A DNA stretch of 64,000 bases from Pachyseris speciosa (GCA_016490735.1 JAEMWC010000158.1:124501-188500); one strand, 5' to 3'; positions 33,878 through 42,892 are shown, counted from the stretch's first letter. Numbers and translations: made by a program. Notes: generated by a model not told the origin, from the sequence alone.

Positions 33878-34048
33878 TCAATTACCATTGTTGTCATTGT
33901 TGACATTGTTGTCATTGTTGACATTGTTGTCATTGTTGTCATTGTTGTCATTGTTGTCATTGTTGACATTGTTGTCATTGTTGACATTGTTGTCAACTTT
34001 TGGAAGACTGATTTCAAATAATTTCGGAATACACCTTGGAAATGCCAT
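33878..34048 (-). CDS. Small Asn/Asp-repeat protein
   Basis: A 56-codon frame starts in ATCTAATAGTATATG, the element's late-promoter context. It has a 17-residue leader beginning MAFPRCIPK and then a run of NND/NNV triplet-based repeats to the stop at 33878. The repeat is a TTGTTGTCA/TTGTTGACA minisatellite on the plus strand. The promoter motif and clean frame argue for a real short gene. The repeat may have replaced a longer original C-terminus. No function is assigned. Confidence 0.45.
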   Translation of the reverse strand: MAFPRCIPKLFEISLPKVDNNVNNDNNVNNDNNDNNDNNDNNVNNDNNVNNDNNGN

Positions 34049-34101
34049 ATACTATTAGATTATATTAAACCATAAAAATTTCTCTTCACCGTTTTCATAG
34101 G

Positions 34102-34700
34102 CTAGTCAACATAACAGAAAGAATAAGGTTTCTTGGTTGCTTCAATATGTTTCTGCTTATCAATTCCGAGTTCTTGGGAGATAATGTTTCTCTCTCTTGT
34201 GGATGGGAAATCATAAAGACAGAAATGGCTACAATTGAGTCTGACAGATTTTAGACACCCATAGAATGACTGTGTTAGGTACAATACAGAACAGTTCTTA
34301 TGGCGACCTTGAATGAAATAGCTTATGATTTGATCTTGTTTTTTATCCGTAACGAAATCATCAAACACAACCAGCCGCTGTAAATCAGTGTCTTTAATTT
34401 GTTCAACAGGGAGTATCTCATCTTGACTACAAATTAAAACGGGGTAACCAATTTGTTTGCTTATTCCATCCATCACTTGCTGCAAATATTGATATTTGTC
34501 TTGATCCAAGTTTTTGGCGTACAGATGTATTTGATCGTAATAGACAAGCGGTTCCATAATCAAATGCAGAAACAGTGTTGTCTTTCCAGATCCAGATTAC
34601 CCGCCAATAACATTCTGAATGTATCTTTGGGCATATATGGATACAACTGTCTGAAAGACTTGTTTGAATTCTGGATTATATCACAATTTGGAATTTCCAT
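34102..34700 (-). pseudogene. Genome-packaging ATPase (FtsK/HerA type), frameshifted in the P-loop
   Basis: The N-terminal part reads from ATG 34700 through a segment ending PKDTFRMLLAGN. The C-terminal 153 codons (34102 to about 34563) include the Polinton ATPase features YYDQIHLYAKNLDQ and a Walker B-like LVVFDDFV. The Walker A coding sequence SGSGKTT is present, but in the C-terminal frame, with a one-base shift near 34595-34600. No uninterrupted frame therefore carries the whole P-loop. Total length, about 200 codons, fits the family. The enzyme pumps DNA into capsids. The start is shared divergently with the gene at 34737. Both starts carry a TCTAA motif. Confidence 0.8.
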
Positions 34701-34736
34701 ATGTTAATAGTTTAGATTAGTCTAACACATTTGTAT

Positions 34737-35611
34737 ATGGATAGTGAGCGTATGAAAAGGCTTCTTCAAAGTGGAATTGAAGCTGGAAAAATAAGACGAG
34801 AGAAGTTCGTGAGGTTATCAAGACTTATGAAAACAGAAAACAGGATACATATGATGAAACATCAGAATTATTGAAACCTTCTATTGATGTTCAGAAAAGT
34901 GTAAAAGAAAGTGTTGACAAAAAACAGGATGAAGTCATTGAACAGTTGAAAAAGAATCAAAAAGCATTGACATCAGGTTTTGAAGATCTTATACTCATGA
35001 GTTCGCTGCCTGAATCACTACCAACGGAAACAACAAAATTACCAATTGATTATGAACCAGAAATGATGTCTAAATCATCTTACAAGTCAAATCTTGACAA
35101 GGGTTTCACACCTGATGAGATTCAAACATTGATGGAATACGAATTAGCGTCCCCGTCAAAAGTTTTAGATATGCAAATGGATGGAACAATAGATATCAAT
35201 GACCATGATGAAACTATTGGTAAACTAACAAAAGCACTTGGAAGTAAAAAAGGACAACTATCAAGTAGCAAAAAATCGAGAGATAATAATAAAGAAAAAA
35301 TATATAAACTGACTCAAGAAATCAAATTACTTCAAAAGTACCGAAAAAGAATTAATCTTATTGAGGAAGGCTCAAAGACACTCGGTAAAGGTATCAGAAA
35401 GAGAAAAACACAATATGGAGCAGGTGTAGTTCACTACAACAATATCGGTGACTTGCTTTCACGACTGCAGTTACTCGGTGGGTCCATTTTTGCTGGTAAT
35501 AATAGCATGGGTGTGAGAAATGAGTTTGTAAACATATTGCATACATTAAGCAAACTGGGTATTGTTTCAAATAATGAGCTCAATAAAATAATAATGAAAT
35601 ATCTAATGTAA
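34737..35611 (+). pseudogene. Conserved coiled-coil Polinton protein upstream of the minor capsid gene, frameshifted
   Basis: The start is ATGGATAGTGAGCG after TCTAACACATTTGTATATG. The first reading frame runs about 20 codons and stops at about 34872. Homologous-looking sequence (REVIKTYENRKQD) resumes one base out of phase near 34780-34805 and continues for about 250 codons to 35611. The protein is Lys/Glu/Gln-rich with predicted coiled coil (about 35220-35360), followed by a Gly-rich segment and a hydrophobic helical end. Position before the capsid genes suggests a virion core or scaffold role, but I do not recognise a named family. Confidence 0.55.
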
Positions 35612-35617
35612 TATTAT

Positions 35618-36403
35618 ATGACAGAAATTTCATTACGATTCAACAGTAAAAACAGAGACAAAGTTGGTGTCAGTCTGAGTCATGATTTCACAAAAAGATT
35701 TAATACTCCTCTTGTATTATCAAATGATATGAAATATGAAATGGCTGTGAAGTCTATTAACATGACATACAGCTGGTATAACATAAGAGAATCTTATGGG
35801 AATAATCAAATTAAATATAGCCATGACAAAGGTGCAAACTGGGAAACAATAACATTCGTTGATGGTATGTACTCATATGATGAAATTAATAGCTACATTC
35901 ATGAGTACTTGAGAAAAAATGGACATATACTGAATCCATCTGAAACAGACGAATCGAAATTTAAGTATGGTATCAATATATTTTTCGTTTTATCAACATA
36001 TCGTATCTTGATTGAAATGAATGAAAACTATCGAGTGGATCTGAGAAATTTTGATTTTAGAAAACTTATCGGGTTTGATTCAAAAATAATTTCAGCCACT
36101 GAATATGGAACAAACTTACCTGATATAACACGTGGAGTAGATGAAATCTACATCAATTGTGATAAGGTGACGGACAGCATCGTTGATGGAAATTCCACAA
36201 ATACTATTGCTGTTATTCCAGTAACAGATCTCGTCAGAAGTTTACCATTCAATTATAAACCTCTTTTTCTTTCATGGAATCCAGTATCAACACATACAAT
36301 CAGTTCAATACGCTTTTATGTCACAGACTCTTCTAGAGCTCCAGTTGATTTAAATGGGATAGATTGGTATATTGAGTTATTCTTGAGAGGGACTGAATTA
36401 TAA
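35618..36403 (+). CDS. Minor capsid protein (penton, single jelly roll)
   Basis: The 261 residues have the Polinton penton pattern. An N-terminal FNSKNRD region is followed by strand-rich sequence with MKYEMAVKSINMTYSWYNI at about residues 38-56. A C-terminal half follows with IPVTDLVRSLPFN and a final IDWYIELFLRG strand. In Polintons this protein forms the pentameric vertex with a single jelly-roll fold. The gene is intact and starts in ATCTAATGTAATATTATATG, where the TAA of the upstream gene's stop lies inside the motif. It immediately precedes the AT-hook and major capsid genes. Confidence 0.8.
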   Translation: MTEISLRFNSKNRDKVGVSLSHDFTKRFNTPLVLSNDMKYEMAVKSINMTYSWYNIRESYGNNQIKYSHDKGANWETITFVDGMYSYDEINSYIHEYLRKNGHILNPSETDESKFKYGINIFFVLSTYRILIEMNENYRVDLRNFDFRKLIGFDSKIISATEYGTNLPDITRGVDEIYINCDKVTDSIVDGNSTNTIAVIPVTDLVRSLPFNYKPLFLSWNPVSTHTISSIRFYVTDSSRAPVDLNGIDWYIELFLRGTEL

Positions 36404-36416
36404 AACCTAATAGTAT

Positions 36417-36659
36417 ATGAAAAGGTTTGAATTAAAAAAATATGAACATTATGGTGAAGGTGTCTTAACTGACCTTGCCAAAACAGCTGTAAAAAAAGCA
36501 ACTGAAAAAGCAGCTACAACAATTGGTGAACATGCTGGCAAAAAAGGTGGTGATAAAATAATAGAACTTTTGAGTAAGAGAAAGAGAAATGGTGGGAGTG
36601 AGATTAAGACTGGGGGTGAGATCAAAAGAAAGAGAGGCAGACCTCGAAAAATTAAGTAA
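36417..36659 (+). CDS. Small basic AT-hook protein, candidate virion DNA-binding protein
   Basis: The 80 residues are strongly basic. A Lys/Ala-rich amphipathic helix lies in the middle and a C-terminal AT-hook core KRKRGRPRK binds the minor groove of AT-rich DNA. The gene sits between the two capsid genes, 13 bp after the penton stop and 22 bp before the major capsid start, with its own CCTAATAGTATATG. A role in condensing the AT-rich genome or tethering it in the particle, like adenovirus core proteins, is inference. Confidence 0.6.
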   Translation: MKRFELKKYEHYGEGVLTDLAKTAVKKATEKAATTIGEHAGKKGGDKIIELLSKRKRNGGSEIKTGGEIKRKRGRPRKIK

Positions 36660-36681
36660 CTTTTATCTAACACAATAATAT

Positions 36682-37965
36682 ATGTCAAACTATCGCGACT
36701 CAAAATATATCGAACGATATGAAGATGTTGTCTTTGAGCTTGAGACAGCACTTAATACTGTAGTAGCAAATAATGCTCATCAGAGGAAAACAGGTTACCG
36801 TTTCGTTGTTGATAACAGTGGAGAGACTACACCATTTGATTGGTATAATGCCCGTTTAGGTGTTGATTTCATTGTCAAAAAGCTTGCAGATGGAGGTGAT
36901 ATAGCTGCTGATGATCGAAATGGTATCGTTAATTCAGTTCACTCTCTAATTAACACCATAAATGTAAAAATGAATGGAATCGATGTTTGTGAATGTCGAG
37001 ATGCTAACCAAGCCACAAATATCAAATCATTGCTTGAGTATTCACAAGGTTATGCTTCAAGTCAAGGAACGAATGAGTTATTCTATCTTGACACCAACAG
37101 ACATGCTGAAGACAGAGTGGCTCAAGCTAATTATAACAAAGGATTCGCATCTCGTAAACTGTTGTTGAATGGTGCAAATGGTAAAGCAATAGAAGAATTA
37201 GCACTGAATAGATACGGATTTTTCAAAAGCCTTTGGAGTGAACTTTTGCCTAACTCGAAAATAGAGTTGAACCTAACACTTGAAAGCGATGATAATTTAA
37301 TTTGGCAGGCTGCTGATAATTGTCGTGTGGTACTCACCAAATTTCAGCTAATTGTTCCTCGCATCATTTTCAATTCTGCGGGAAAGTCATTGTACATGAG
37401 CAAATATCTTGACACTAGAAAGTGGACTTATCTGAGAGAAATGGTTGAGAGAGGCAATTCAACAAGACAACAGGCTAATTTCCGTATTTCATCGGGAATA
37501 AACAAACCTAGACATGTATTTGTATTCATTATTAATGATGCCAATGATTCGTCTCAGACAGCCAATAAATTCTTGTACAACACATTTTCAGTTGCAAATA
37601 ACCGAACAATGACAGATTGTTATCTTGAAGTTGGTAATGGAAATGATTATCCAGAGGTTCATTATAAACCATCAACAGAACCATCAAGAGTATTCAGAGA
37701 TGTTTTGAAATATGTTCAAGTTGTAAATGACTTCAGTGATAGCACCTTGCTTAACAGAGGTAACTTCGGTACAATATTCCCTTTCATTTATTTTGATTTG
37801 ACGAAACAAAAACAGGACATAAAAGATGGGATGACTAAACTGACTTTCAAATACACTTTGAGTGCGGGAACAAACGCAGATTACAGTGTGTATGCATTGG
37901 TTATGTACGAGCAGGATGTTGAAATGAGAAAGACTGATGGAAAGTTGATTCTGAGATCTATGTAA
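36682..37965 (+). CDS. Major capsid protein (double jelly roll)
   Basis: The 427-residue intact frame has conserved Polinton features. FDWYNARLGVDF starts near residue 51, NSVHSLINTINVKMNG near 87, and NIKSLLEYSQGYA plus NELFYLDTNRHAED near 110-145. The second half has a YVQVVND and GTIFPFIYFDL block and a C-terminal MYEQDVEM strand. This is the hexon-forming protein of Polintons/adintoviruses. The start lies in ATCTAACACAATAATATATG. The length is close to what I expect of the family. No lesion was seen. Confidence 0.88.
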   Translation: MSNYRDSKYIERYEDVVFELETALNTVVANNAHQRKTGYRFVVDNSGETTPFDWYNARLGVDFIVKKLADGGDIAADDRNGIVNSVHSLINTINVKMNGIDVCECRDANQATNIKSLLEYSQGYASSQGTNELFYLDTNRHAEDRVAQANYNKGFASRKLLLNGANGKAIEELALNRYGFFKSLWSELLPNSKIELNLTLESDDNLIWQAADNCRVVLTKFQLIVPRIIFNSAGKSLYMSKYLDTRKWTYLREMVERGNSTRQQANFRISSGINKPRHVFVFIINDANDSSQTANKFLYNTFSVANNRTMTDCYLEVGNGNDYPEVHYKPSTEPSRVFRDVLKYVQVVNDFSDSTLLNRGNFGTIFPFIYFDLTKQKQDIKDGMTKLTFKYTLSAGTNADYSVYALVMYEQDVEMRKTDGKLILRSM

Positions 37966-38034
37966 ATGGAATAATTAATTAAATAATTAAATCATTATTT
38001 ATATTAAATACAATTTAGTATAAACATATATTAT

Positions 38035-38905
38035 ATGACTACTTATCATCCTAATGGAGTTAAACTTTCACAAGGTCAGAAAGAAAAACTAGCAAAAGCC
38101 ATAAAATCAAATTCAGCTGTAACATTGAGGTTATGGCATAGTGAATTATCAGGCAATGATCAACTTATGTTGACTAAAAGACAAATCAACAAACTGATGA
38201 AATCAAAAAGATTAGGAAAAGGTTCAGACATCAGTATATCAAAATCACAAATCAGAAAAGCAGTTGTACATGGAGGTTCTCTTTGGTCGAGTCTTTTTTC
38301 ACTGGGAACAAGACTATTGCCTTATGCAGGTAAAGCAGTAGCTAAAGCGGCTCCAGCATTGGCCACAGGTGCTCTTTCTTCATTAGCAAGTCTCGGTGTT
38401 GATAAACTATTTGGGAAGAAACAAAGTGGAGGATTTCTTATTCCTAATGCCAATTTATCCCAATTATTGAATGTAGGAAATTTATTGAATACGAGACAGA
38501 TGGCAGATATTATTCAAAAAATGCAGTATGGTGGAGACGTTGTTATAAAACCAACAAAAGCTCAAACTGGAAAAGGTATTGGAACAATACTGGCGAGTAT
38601 TGGAATTCCTTTAGCCATAGAAGCAATCAGAAAATTAACAGGGAACGGTTTGCATGTTGAACACAGCCGTCCTAGACGGTCATTACCAGTTCATGTTCCA
38701 GATTCCATTGCAATAAATAAAAATAAAAGTGGTGGGAAACATTCTATGATGCCATGGCAATCCCCACCTGTTGTTGGTACATGGGATAACCCAATCGGTC
38801 TTGGAATGAAAAAAAAAAAAAAAAAAAAAGACCAAAGGAAAAGGACTTCTGTTAGGCAAAAACAGTCCATTCAATTCAATCCCCATACTAGGAACAATAC
38901 TGTAA
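38035..38905 (+). pseudogene. pVI/pX-like minor capsid protein, C-terminus displaced by a poly-A run
   Basis: The N-terminal part is basic with many Lys. A hydrophobic Gly/Ala segment (LLPYAGKAVAKAAPALATG at about residues 98-116) could insert in membranes, and it has several GG processing-like sites. After a run of 21 A (38809-38829) the annotated frame leaves the family-like C-terminus. The characteristic GKGLLLGKNSPFNSIPILG ending with TAA at 38903-38905 is encoded in another frame. Adenovirus pVI-type proteins are cleaved by the viral protease and help membrane passage. That role here is by analogy. The start is in a TATATTATATG context. Confidence 0.7.
38809..38829 (+). repeat. A21 homopolymer at the pVI-like/protease junction
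   Basis: Twenty-one A in a row are preceded by GAATG and followed by GACC. In the current length the upstream ORF is fused in frame to the protease. In another phase it ends in the normal-looking C-terminus at 38905. Such a run is prone to replication, transcription and sequencing slippage. Confidence 0.9.
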
Positions 38906-39363
38906 GATTCATTAATAAACCCTTATCCAACTTTGATTTAATCAATTGGGTGAAACAACTTGGAATAAAACATTTTAGAGGAGTATTTTCAAGAGACAAT
39001 CTTCCCAGACAAATAAATAACAATGAATGTGGGATAGTCAATCTTGACTCCAAAATTGGACCTGGTACACATTGGGTATGTTATCGAAATATGGACACAT
39101 ACTGTGAATACTTCGATTCATTCGGTTTGATGATGCCAACAGAAGTTCAAATATATATGGCTACAAGCGGTAAACAACTTGAATACTCTGGTGATGAGAT
39201 ACAAGAAAGGGATTCAGTCTTGTGTGGATATTGGTGTTTGTACTATCTTCTGGAGAGACAAAAAGGCAGATCAATTCTGGATACAAAACACAATTCCAAA
39301 TTCAGTTCAACAGATACGAGTGTCAATCACAGATTCATCATAGACTACTTTAAAAATATCTAA
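38906..39363 (+). CDS. Adenovirus-type cysteine protease (adenain family)
   Basis: The domain starts near FINKPLSNFDLINW. It shows the catalytic His in GTHWVCY, an acidic residue in YFDSFG, a Gln (IQERDS) suitable for the oxyanion hole, and the Cys in VLCGYWCLYYL. This is the C48/C5-like capsid maturation protease of Polintons. No ATG stands at its beginning in this frame, and it is now open only as a continuation of the 38035 frame through the A21 run, giving a 442-codon fusion. The stop TAA at 39361 overlaps the ATCTAA motif of the next gene. Confidence 0.82.
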
Positions 39364-39375
39364 CTTACTGATATA

Positions 39376-40232
39376 ATGGTGAAATCATATTGTGTCAAAC
39401 AGAAGAAAATCACTGAATGTGTACCAGGAAGTGAAAGATATCAAAAGACTAAAAATGGTCGAACTATGATGAAATGCACTTGTGCTGAATGTGGGATAAC
39501 AAAGACTAAATTCATCAAGAAACGGGGAAACTGATTGGCCCGTCTGAAGGGGCGGGCATACTAGATTCAGCCGCAGATATGGCACTAACAGGATTCTTGG
39601 AACACGGTGTCCCTTATTTAGCGAAGAAAGGTGCCGAAATGGGGAGATATTATGCTTCAGAAGCAATGAGAAATCCAAAGCTGCAAAAGCAATTGATTGA
39701 TAAAGGACTTTCCCTAGCAAAGCCAGTGATTACAAAGGTTGGTAAAGAAGGCTTAATGCAATTGAGCACTGCTATTAGACCCAAACGCTCTGACAAGAAA
39801 AAAATGTATAAAACGGATATTAAAGGATTGGATTACGGCGGTGCTATTGACATTCACAAGATGATCGGTAAACTACCAAAACCAAAAAGTGGATGGACAC
39901 CCGGACAATATAAATACATGGGGCCTTATAATCCCCTCGATAAACAGTTAGAGTATGATAAAAACACAGGTGAGGTCACAAAATGGTATGTCCAACCTTA
40001 CAACAAAGTGGATGAAATAGCAGCTTACCACGATATTTGTTATGATATGGGAAAAGATAAAGGTGATTGTGACAGAACAATGGTACAATCTCTAGACCAA
40101 ATATCATATGGTGAAATGCCAAAATGGGGACAAACAGCAAGATTCCTAATCAACAAAAAGGAGAAACTAGGTCTTGGTGTTTCAAAAAACGGAAAAAGCC
40201 GTCGAGTGAAGAAAACTGGCAAGAAAAATTAG
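39376..40232 (+). pseudogene. Zinc-ribbon plus parvovirus-type phospholipase A2 protein, frameshifted
   Basis: The first 52 codons (39376-39534) encode a small zinc ribbon (YCVKQKK ... CTCAECG ... FIKK). The frame then stops, one base out of phase, at a G4 run near 39525-39529. The remaining frame (ATG at 39579) encodes a YMGPYNPLDKQ calcium-loop motif and the catalytic YHDICYDMG with a CDR. This is the layout of parvovirus VP1 PLA2, which acts on endosomal membranes during entry. In Polintons as I know them the ribbon and PLA2 are one protein. The start follows ATCTAACTTACTGATATAATG. The end overlaps the integrase frame. Confidence 0.72.
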
Positions 40233-41146
40233 CTGATGAATTACATGCACCCATAAAACGAAATTTTACTCGGCGGCGTGTGATTGTAAATAAAATTGAT
40301 GAAATATGGGCTGCTGATCTTGTTGAAATGCAACAGTTTAGTAAATGGAATAAAGGTTATAAATATCTTCTAATGGTTATTGATGTCTTCAGCAAATATG
40401 GTTGGATTGTCCCATTGAAGGATAAGAAAGGTGAAACAGTTACTAAAGCATTCCAAACCATCTTTAGAGATAGAAAACTGGAATATTTGTGGGTTGATAA
40501 AGGTAAAGAGTTCTATAACAAACACTTGAAGGACTTGCTAGAGAAACATAGTGTACAGATGTACTTTACTGAAAATGAAGAAAAGTCCTCAGTGGTTGAA
40601 AGATGGAATCGAACAATGAAGTCCAAAATGTGGAAGCAGTTCACTGTTCAAGGTAATACACAGTATTTAGACATGTTACCAAAACTAGTAAAACAGTATA
40701 ATAATACCAAACATTCAAGCATAAAGATGACACCCACAGAGGCTTCAAATAAAAAGAATGAAGGAACTGTTTACTTTAATCTATACGGTGATATGGAGCC
40801 ATTATCAGCTAAACCAAATTTTAAGGTTGGTGACAAGGTCCGGATATCTAAATATAAAAGAAAGACTTTTGATAAAGGCTATACACCAAATTGGACTGAG
40901 GAAGTATTTATAATTGATAAAATCCAATATACAAACCCAATCACTTACAAATTAAAGGATCTCAACGATGAAGAAATACAAGGAAGTTTTTATGAACAAG
41001 AATTATTAAAAGCCAGACAGGATGTTTTCCGTATTGATAAAGTCATTCGCAGAGATTACAAGAAGAAACAAGCTTTGGTGAAGTGGAAGGGATATAGTGA
41101 TGAATTTAACAGTTGGATACCATTTAGGGATTTAAAAGATATATGA
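40124..41146 (+). CDS. Polinton integrase (RVE/DDE) with C-terminal chromodomain
   Basis: The frame has 340 codons. Asp of AADLVEM (about residue 65), Asp of WVDKGKEF (about 126) and Glu of SSVVERWN (about 160) form the DDE triad, with 33 residues between the last two. A linker KPNFKVGDKVRISKYK resembles retroviral-type integrase C-terminal barrels. The last 40 residues (QALVKWKGYSDEFNSWI) are a chromodomain that could guide insertion to marked chromatin. The first part (40124-40232) overlaps the PLA2 gene in another frame, so the true start is uncertain; it may be downstream or the message may be spliced. The catalytic region is intact. Confidence 0.87.
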   Translation: MGTNSKIPNQQKGETRSWCFKKRKKPSSEENWQEKLADELHAPIKRNFTRRRVIVNKIDEIWAADLVEMQQFSKWNKGYKYLLMVIDVFSKYGWIVPLKDKKGETVTKAFQTIFRDRKLEYLWVDKGKEFYNKHLKDLLEKHSVQMYFTENEEKSSVVERWNRTMKSKMWKQFTVQGNTQYLDMLPKLVKQYNNTKHSSIKMTPTEASNKKNEGTVYFNLYGDMEPLSAKPNFKVGDKVRISKYKRKTFDKGYTPNWTEEVFIIDKIQYTNPITYKLKDLNDEEIQGSFYEQELLKARQDVFRIDKVIRRDYKKKQALVKWKGYSDEFNSWIPFRDLKDI

Positions 41147-41302
41147 AATTCTTATAAAAGAATATTATCTAACCTATTAATAAGAACTGCAGTGTTTGCT
41201 GTTATTTGCTCATGGTAGCCAAGAATATTATTATTCCTGACTATATTTAAACACAGGTCGAAAATGAATTTAAAAAATAAATTATTATAATATAATATAC
41301 AA

Positions 41303-42152
41303 ATGCAAAAATATTCCTACGATAATAAAGAATTAGATGTATCAATTGATTGCTATCTTGATGATAAAAATGATGTTTGGTTCAGAGGAAGAGATATAGC
41401 CAAAATTCTTGACTATAAAAATCCACAAAGAGCGGTTAGAAATTATGTTGTATCTCATGATAAAATCTTGATAGACCTCAAAATAATGACGAATAGCAGA
41501 GGGACCGAAAGTGTCCATCAGGTCGGAAGCAGAAGGACCGAAAGTGTCCATCAGGTCGGAAGCAGAGGGACCGAAAGTGTCCATCAGGTCAAACAGTCTT
41601 ATAAATGTTTTTTTTATAAATGAATCAGGATTTTATTCCCTTATACTGTCTTCCAAAAAACAAGAAGCCATAAAATTCAAACATTGGGTTACATCAAAAG
41701 TATTACCATCAATCAGAAAACAGGGATATTACAAACAGTTCAATGATAGGAGTAATAACATGCTGATGATTGAAAGTGAAAATGATCTGCACTGCAAGAT
41801 TGTATCATTCATCAGAAAAAAATATGAAGATGCTTTAATGATTGTCGGTCTAGGTGAAAATCAAATAAACTCAAATATGAGAATCAGAAGTTATAACAAA
41901 GGATATATGGCTGGTCAGTGTGATTTAATGCTGTTGAATCCAACTAGAAAATACAATGCTCTATGTCTTGAATTCAAAAGTCCAACTGGTGTGTACCAAG
42001 TGTCGGATAAACAAAAAATTATGAAGCAGATGTATGAGAAAAATAAGTGCAGATACATCATTAGCAACTGTTTCGAAGATTTAATTTATGAAATAACTAA
42101 GCACATGGAAGAGAGTAAAAAATACTTATCAAGAAGGATAAAGCATATTTAA
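41303..42152 (+). pseudogene. BRO-N domain fused to a PD-(D/E)XK nuclease-like domain, frameshifted
   Basis: The first frame (41303-41623) carries a BRO-N domain (VWFRGRDIAKILDY at about residues 30-43) and then three 33-bp repeats. The second frame continues the BRO-N end (FINESGFYSLI, FKHWVTSKVLPSIRKQGYY), with the shift near 41585-41600. It then runs into a nuclease-like region with GQCDLML and LEFKSPTG followed by VSDKQ, a PD-(D/E)XK/VRR-NUC-type active-site pattern. BRO proteins are DNA-binding proteins of large DNA viruses, and the added nuclease suggests a DNA repair or competitor-cutting role, by inference. It ends tail to tail with HNH, overlapping by 4 bp. Confidence 0.68.
41505..41590 (+). 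repeat. 33-bp tandem triplication in the BRO gene
   Basis: The unit GGACCGAAAGTGTCCATCAG plus 13 more bases appears three times, the third truncated. Since 33 is a multiple of three, the array adds eleven-residue blocks (SRGTESVHQVG) without changing frame. The frame change lies just after it. Confidence 0.85.
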
Positions 42153-42892
42153 TTGCAAATTTTTCTGTGATATTGTCTATTATTGTTTTTCATCACTTTG
42201 TCACATATTGGACATTTGTACTCCTTGTTTTGCCATTTTTTCATAGCTTGTGAATGGTGCTTCTTTTTATCTTCATTAGGGACTCTATTTTTACGTTTAT
42301 TAGCTGATTTCAAATAATTATCAGGCATATCCTCTTTTTTGACATACTCAAATTTATAAAATTGACCATCTTTCTTTGAAATACCTGATTTACAATATCC
42401 AAATCCATCACAAACCATTTTAACAATACCGGCATTAATTTGAAGATGTTGTTGAACAGCATACATACTATTGAAGTATAATACTTCTTTGGTATTGACG
42501 TTAGTTGCTTTGACACATTTTTTATTTTTATGATTATCAGCAACAAATGAATAATCCCGACATTCTGCTGATTTCTTGCAATTCTGTTGTTGTGTTAAAA
42601 GTTGTAGATTACACAATCTGTTATCGTCTCTTATATTATTGATATGGTCAATGACTTTTCCTTCTGGAATAATACCGTTATGACATTCCCATACAAAACG
42701 ATGAACAAAATGTGATTGTTGTTTTCCACCATATTTCCTTATACAGCATGTCAAATAACCCTTAGGATGTTTGACCCCCTTCATTGGTACTTTTTTGATA
42801 ATATTTATAATATTTCCATCATTATCAGAGGCATATAAATCATAAACTGGATGAATATGGTAAACGCATTTCTTAATTTTAATCTTACTCAT
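42149..42892 (-). CDS. HNH endonuclease with C-terminal C2H2 finger
   Basis: The 247 residues are intact. An HNH nuclease core (HRFVWECHNG, then KVIDHINNIRDDNRLCNL, about residues 64-102) is of the type found in phage and algal-virus homing endonucleases. A NUMOD-like middle region with SMYAVQQHLQ follows. The C-terminal CPICDKVM...HRKIC is a C2H2 zinc finger. It is the only minus-strand gene in the right half of the element. It may be a homing-type selfish gene inside the Polinton, or serve genome processing. The start context TATATTATAATG lacks the TCTAA motif. Confidence 0.8.
   Translation of the reverse strand: MSKIKIKKCVYHIHPVYDLYASDNDGNIINIIKKVPMKGVKHPKGYLTCCIRKYGGKQQSHFVHRFVWECHNGIIPEGKVIDHINNIRDDNRLCNLQLLTQQQNCKKSAECRDYSFVADNHKNKKCVKATNVNTKEVLYFNSMYAVQQHLQINAGIVKMVCDGFGYCKSGISKKDGQFYKFEYVKKEDMPDNYLKSANKRKNRVPNEDKKKHHSQAMKKWQNKEYKCPICDKVMKNNNRQYHRKICN

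Noticed and set aside
33805..34058. Thr/Met-rich and Leu/Ser-rich frames over the TTGTTGTCA array
   Set aside because: They are alternative readings of the minisatellite. Only the frame from 34048 has a promoter motif and a non-repeat leader.
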